Shown: positions 6,905 to 8,517 of the stretch, in pieces
Position numbering within the stretch: position 1 is the first letter of the stretch
How the letters are laid out: every line of letters starts with the position of its first letter
Source: Nitrososphaerota archaeon
GTDB lineage: Archaea > Thermoproteota > Nitrososphaeria > Nitrososphaerales > CADDZS01
Assembly: GCA_027314685.1 (NCBI GenBank)
Contig: DAHVAI010000185.1
Location: 1 to 8,517, forward strand
Length of the DNA: 8,517 bases
Direction: 5' to 3'
The notes under the pieces: model-generated
What the model was told of the DNA's origin: nothing
The model's database searches: none
What the model saw: the letters and a program-made list of their open reading frames with translations, nothing else
Program-made: the position numbers and the translations under genes

Positions 6905-7384
6905 TTGCCAAAATCTATCTGCGCCGTGATCCCTGCATTCAACGAGGCAAGGATCGTACAAAACGTCGTAAAGCACGCGACAAAGTTCGTAGACCAGGTA
7001 TTTGTAGTCGACGACCGCAGCACGAACAACACCGCAAAGTTGGCGGCTAAAGCTGGAGTAATTATCTTACAAAACCGCTTCGATCGATCCGCACATCTTG
7101 CGACACTCTGGGGTATTAAATCATCAAACTGCGACATTGTTGTAAATCTGGACAACCACGGTCAGCAACCCCTTGAGGTGATACCAAAACTCTTGAAACC
7201 AATCCTAGATGGCGACGAAGAATCAGAAGAGTCTAGATCAATCTCTCAAGCTGCTCGTGGTAGGCAGTTCTTATCGCAGAGGCAAGTCCCTTTCTATCAA
7301 GGTTCTTTATCTTCGAACTCTCCTGAAGCTTCCTTAAGATCGCTTGGCGCAACACTGGAGCTCCAGCGCCAAATATTTTGTTGA
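6905..7384 (+). pseudogene. 3'-truncated family 2 glycosyltransferase remnant
   Basis: The first roughly 105 residues resemble the N-terminus of DPM1-type family 2 glycosyltransferases: CAVIPAFNEARIV (6-18), QVFVVDDRSTNNT (31-43) and VVNLDNHGQQP (79-89), where active members usually read NLDADGQHDP. Similarity runs through IPKLLKPILDGDE and stops near base 7219. The remaining frame, rich in Ser, Arg and Gln, is only the antisense reading of the gene at 7233-7553. The second half of the catalytic domain is missing, the metal-binding DxD has become Asp-Asn-His, and the usual GKG loop is replaced by FDRS. The start is TTG at 6905, after an in-frame stop at 6890-6892. I read this as a decaying gene cut by a deletion or rearrangement at about 7215-7235, though a short product could still be made. 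Only 6905-7219 is homologous sequence. Confidence 0.7.
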
Positions 7385-7553
7385 TAGTCTCATCGAACTT
7401 CTCTGGATTTAGAAGAACGTCATTCCGCGAAACTCCGAAGAACTTTTCGAGCTCGTAGTAAACGACAACGCGTACGCTATCACCGAACACCGTGAGCGCG
7501 CTATCTATTGAGGCTAGCACATTGTCCCTTGCCTCTTCACGTTCCAAATCCAA
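7233..7553 (-). CDS. Small helical protein of unknown function, possibly NitrOD5-like
   Basis: This 106-residue soluble protein is predicted by eye to be almost all alpha-helical and highly charged, with no signal peptide or membrane segment. The section from about 16 to 76, including YYELEKFFGVSRNDVLLNPE and the later INKIFGAGAPVLRQAIL, recalls small proteins with the NitrOD5 output domain common in Nitrososphaeria. That resemblance comes from memory and is unproven. Two TTG codons can serve as start (7553 or two codons later at 7547); an in-frame stop at 7554-7556 excludes anything longer, and there is no early ATG. It begins 16 bases after the small membrane protein gene, so the two are probably one transcript. 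Its 3' end lies within about 15 bases of the point where the truncated glycosyltransferase loses homology. Confidence 0.7.
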   Translation of the reverse strand: MDLEREEARDNVLASIDSALTVFGDSVRVVVYYELEKFFGVSRNDVLLNPEKFDETINKIFGAGAPVLRQAILRKLQESSKIKNLDRKGLASAIRTAYHEQLERLI

Positions 7554-7569
7554 TCAAGCTCAATAAGAG

Positions 7570-7902
7570 TCAGTTTTCTACTTGGACGGGTCGGGCTTTA
7601 TCAACTCGCCACACGAGATAATGCTCTCGCAGACCCAGGATCAGGAAAATCATAGCGAGAAACCGCAATAAAGATGCAGCCAGGTCTAGAGAATTTGTCA
7701 ACCCGGCCGCTCCAATCTGGGAAATGAGAAGCAACAGCTGGGCCGAGATCAAAAAGACAGCTCCCAGGGCTACATCCTTCCAGCCCTTCTCAAGCATCCC
7801 GGATCTAAAATTTGCAAGAATCTTGAGCGCGTAGAACGCAAATGCGGACATTACGACTAGTCCACCGATTACAATAGCAAGTTCTGAGTAATCCAAGGCC
7901 AT
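7570..7902 (-). CDS. Small three-helix membrane protein of unknown function
   Basis: I do not recognise this family. From the preferred ATG the product is about 110 residues with three hydrophobic segments, near 8-29, 43-65 and 73-91. The short loop after helix one (NFRSGMLEKGWK) and the C-terminal tail are rich in Arg and Lys, so the positive-inside rule suggests an outside N-terminus and inside C-terminus. A GTG three codons upstream (7911) is the alternative start. I prefer the ATG because a TATA-like box, minus-strand CGTTAAATC at 7927-7935, is centred 29 bases before it, which suits a nearly leaderless transcript. The downstream helical protein follows after 16 bases, which suggests a two-gene operon, perhaps a membrane protein with a cytoplasmic partner. 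It is divergent from the pilin gene. Confidence 0.7.
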   Translation of the reverse strand: MALDYSELAIVIGGLVVMSAFAFYALKILANFRSGMLEKGWKDVALGAVFLISAQLLLLISQIGAAGLTNSLDLAASLLRFLAMIFLILGLREHYLVWRVDKARPVQVEN

Positions 7903-7926
7903 TCCGGCCACGAAAATCCGTTATCT

Positions 7927-7935
7927 GATTTAACG
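7927..7935 (-). promoter_or_regulatory. TATA-like box for the two small minus-strand genes
   Basis: The minus strand reads CGTTAAATC here, centred about 29 bases before the preferred ATG at 7902. This fits an archaeal promoter giving a transcript that starts at or just before the gene. A second A/T stretch (7944-7952) is an alternative. Confidence 0.3.
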
Positions 7936-7979
7936 ATGATCTACTTCTAAATCTGGATCAGAAATATCGAGTGGGCAGA

Positions 7980-7987
7980 TTAATATA
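7980..7987 (+). promoter_or_regulatory. Orphan TATA-like box in the divergent intergenic region
   Basis: TTAATATA on the plus strand is a good archaeal TATA match but lies about 150 bases before the pilin start. Transcription would begin near 8007-8014, just ahead of the hairpin at 8022-8040. It could be a second, long-leader pilin promoter or drive a small RNA; read on the other strand it is also A/T-rich (TATATTAA) and may be an upstream element for the minus-strand operon. Confidence 0.3.
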
Positions 7988-8021
7988 GACCCTCGCAGAT
8001 CAATCTCAACTAGTCAAAAGA

Positions 8022-8040
8022 TGAGGGCTTGACAGCCTCA
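8022..8040. repeat. Inverted repeat / hairpin between divergent genes
   Basis: TGAGGGCT and AGCCTCA flank a TGAC loop, giving seven base pairs with one bulged G. It lies in the 230-base gap between the small membrane protein and pilin genes, which holds no other gene I can support. It could be an operator, an RNA hairpin in a long pilin leader, or chance. Confidence 0.35.
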
Positions 8041-8094
8041 CGCATTTTGATAGTGCCCTAACAAGGATTCGAGATCAGTACAAACATAAGCAAG

Positions 8095-8104
8095 TTATTA
8101 TATC
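8095..8104 (+). promoter_or_regulatory. TATA box of the pilin gene
   Basis: TTATTATATC is the best TATA match in the window. Its centre is about 33 bases before the pilin ATG, so transcription should start near 8126 with a leader of only several bases. No Shine-Dalgarno sequence is seen, which agrees with nearly leaderless translation. Confidence 0.55.
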
Positions 8105-8132
8105 AAGATCAGAACCGAATCCTGAATAAAGA

Positions 8133-8517
8133 ATGAATCTTCAAAAGATTCAGAAAGATAAGAAAGCAATCAGCCCGATCATAGCTACTCTGTTGCTCAT
8201 TTTGATCGCCATCGCGGCGGGAGTGATCGTGTATGCTTACGTCGTTGGCTTTATCGGCGGATCTACGAGCAATTCGGGAGGTTCGACAAGCGTCATACAG
8301 GTAACAAACTTCTGCGCTAGTGCAAGCAATCACGTGTGTAACAGCGGAGCGGATGCTTACTACGTTGTTGTACAAAATGTCGGATCGGTTTCGATCAGCT
8401 CTGGAACAGTGCAGCTTTATTTTACAGACATTACAAGTGGATCCTCATTCAGCGCACAATGCACCATATCAGCCACTAATCCAGGAAGCACTTACACATG
8501 CGCACCCAGCACTCCAA
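8133..8517 (+). CDS. Archaeal type IV pilin/archaellin-like protein, 3' end outside the window
   Basis: The first 128 residues are visible and no stop occurs before the window ends. The N-terminus is a class III signal: a short charged leader (MNLQKIQKDKKA) and then ISPIIATLLLILIAIAAG, with cleavage by a PibD/FlaK-type prepilin peptidase expected after Ala12. The hydrophobic helix (about 13-41) would form the filament core and membrane anchor before assembly. A Gly/Ser/Thr/Asn-rich linker (42-52) leads into a beta-rich head with Cys61, Cys69, Cys110 and Cys123, which could form two disulfides outside the cell. The ISPIIAT pattern fits the archaeal Pilin_N-type (PF07790-like) domain. It could be an adhesion pilin, minor pilin or other surface protein; nothing specific to archaellin is visible. 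Ser/Thr/Asn-rich exposed regions could be glycosylated by the nearby pathway, which is inference. Confidence 0.88.
   Translation, partial: MNLQKIQKDKKAISPIIATLLLILIAIAAGVIVYAYVVGFIGGSTSNSGGSTSVIQVTNFCASASNHVCNSGADAYYVVVQNVGSVSISSGTVQLYFTDITSGSSFSAQCTISATNPGSTYTCAPSTP

Noticed and set aside
7220..7384. Continuation of the glycosyltransferase frame as a genuine C-terminal domain.
   Set aside because: The Ser/Arg/Gln-rich tail is antisense to a more convincing small protein gene and shows no glycosyltransferase motif.
8109..8375. Minus-strand open frame of 88 codons opposite the pilin start.
   Set aside because: It is the antisense of the pilin signal and helix, which match a known family, and it would cover the pilin start and leader.

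Overview
The window looks archaeal, most likely TACK-type and possibly Nitrososphaeria (Thaumarchaeota). The archaeal signs are a type IV pilin/archaellin-type N-terminus cut before its hydrophobic helix, TATA-like boxes about 25-35 bases ahead of several starts with almost no leader, and a UDP-sulfoquinovose synthase set among dolichyl-phosphate-type glycosylation genes. The phylum is an inference. No rRNA, tRNA, CRISPR array, insertion sequence or integrase was seen. Most start codons are TTG.

Layout. Bases 1-133 are a short upstream region. Three plus-strand genes follow: a PLP-dependent sugar aminotransferase (134-1237), an NAD-dependent sugar epimerase/dehydratase whose TTG start overlaps the aminotransferase stop (1234-2148), and, after an oligo-T tract, a SAM methyltransferase (2243-2953). 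They converge across a 58-base gap on a minus-strand group, read from right to left: a polysaccharide/oligosaccharide flippase (6812-5292), an ALG5/DPM1-type family 2 glycosyltransferase (5110-4280) and UDP-sulfoquinovose synthase (4196-3012). Right of the flippase lies a 3'-truncated family 2 glycosyltransferase remnant (6905 on, plus strand). It ends against the tail of a minus-strand pair of small genes: a three-helix membrane protein (7902-7570) followed by a small helical protein (7553-7233). The right edge holds a divergent pilin gene (8133 to the window end, incomplete) with a good TATA box.

How it fits together. The first six genes look like part of a surface-glycan locus. The aminotransferase, epimerase and methyltransferase would make or decorate an unusual amino or methylated sugar. 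The sulfoquinovose synthase would supply an anionic sulfosugar nucleotide. The glycosyltransferase would load a sugar on a polyprenyl phosphate carrier, and the flippase would move the lipid-linked glycan across the membrane, perhaps for S-layer or pilin N-glycans or for exopolysaccharide. The individual gene families are clear; the shared pathway is inferred from position.

The points most worth a second look are the sulfoquinovose synthase in this setting, a Tyr-to-Phe change in the epimerase's YxxxK motif, heavy TTG start use, an identical 11-base motif between the apparent TATA region and the start of two neighbouring minus-strand genes, and the truncated glycosyltransferase. I did not find a wholly new system.
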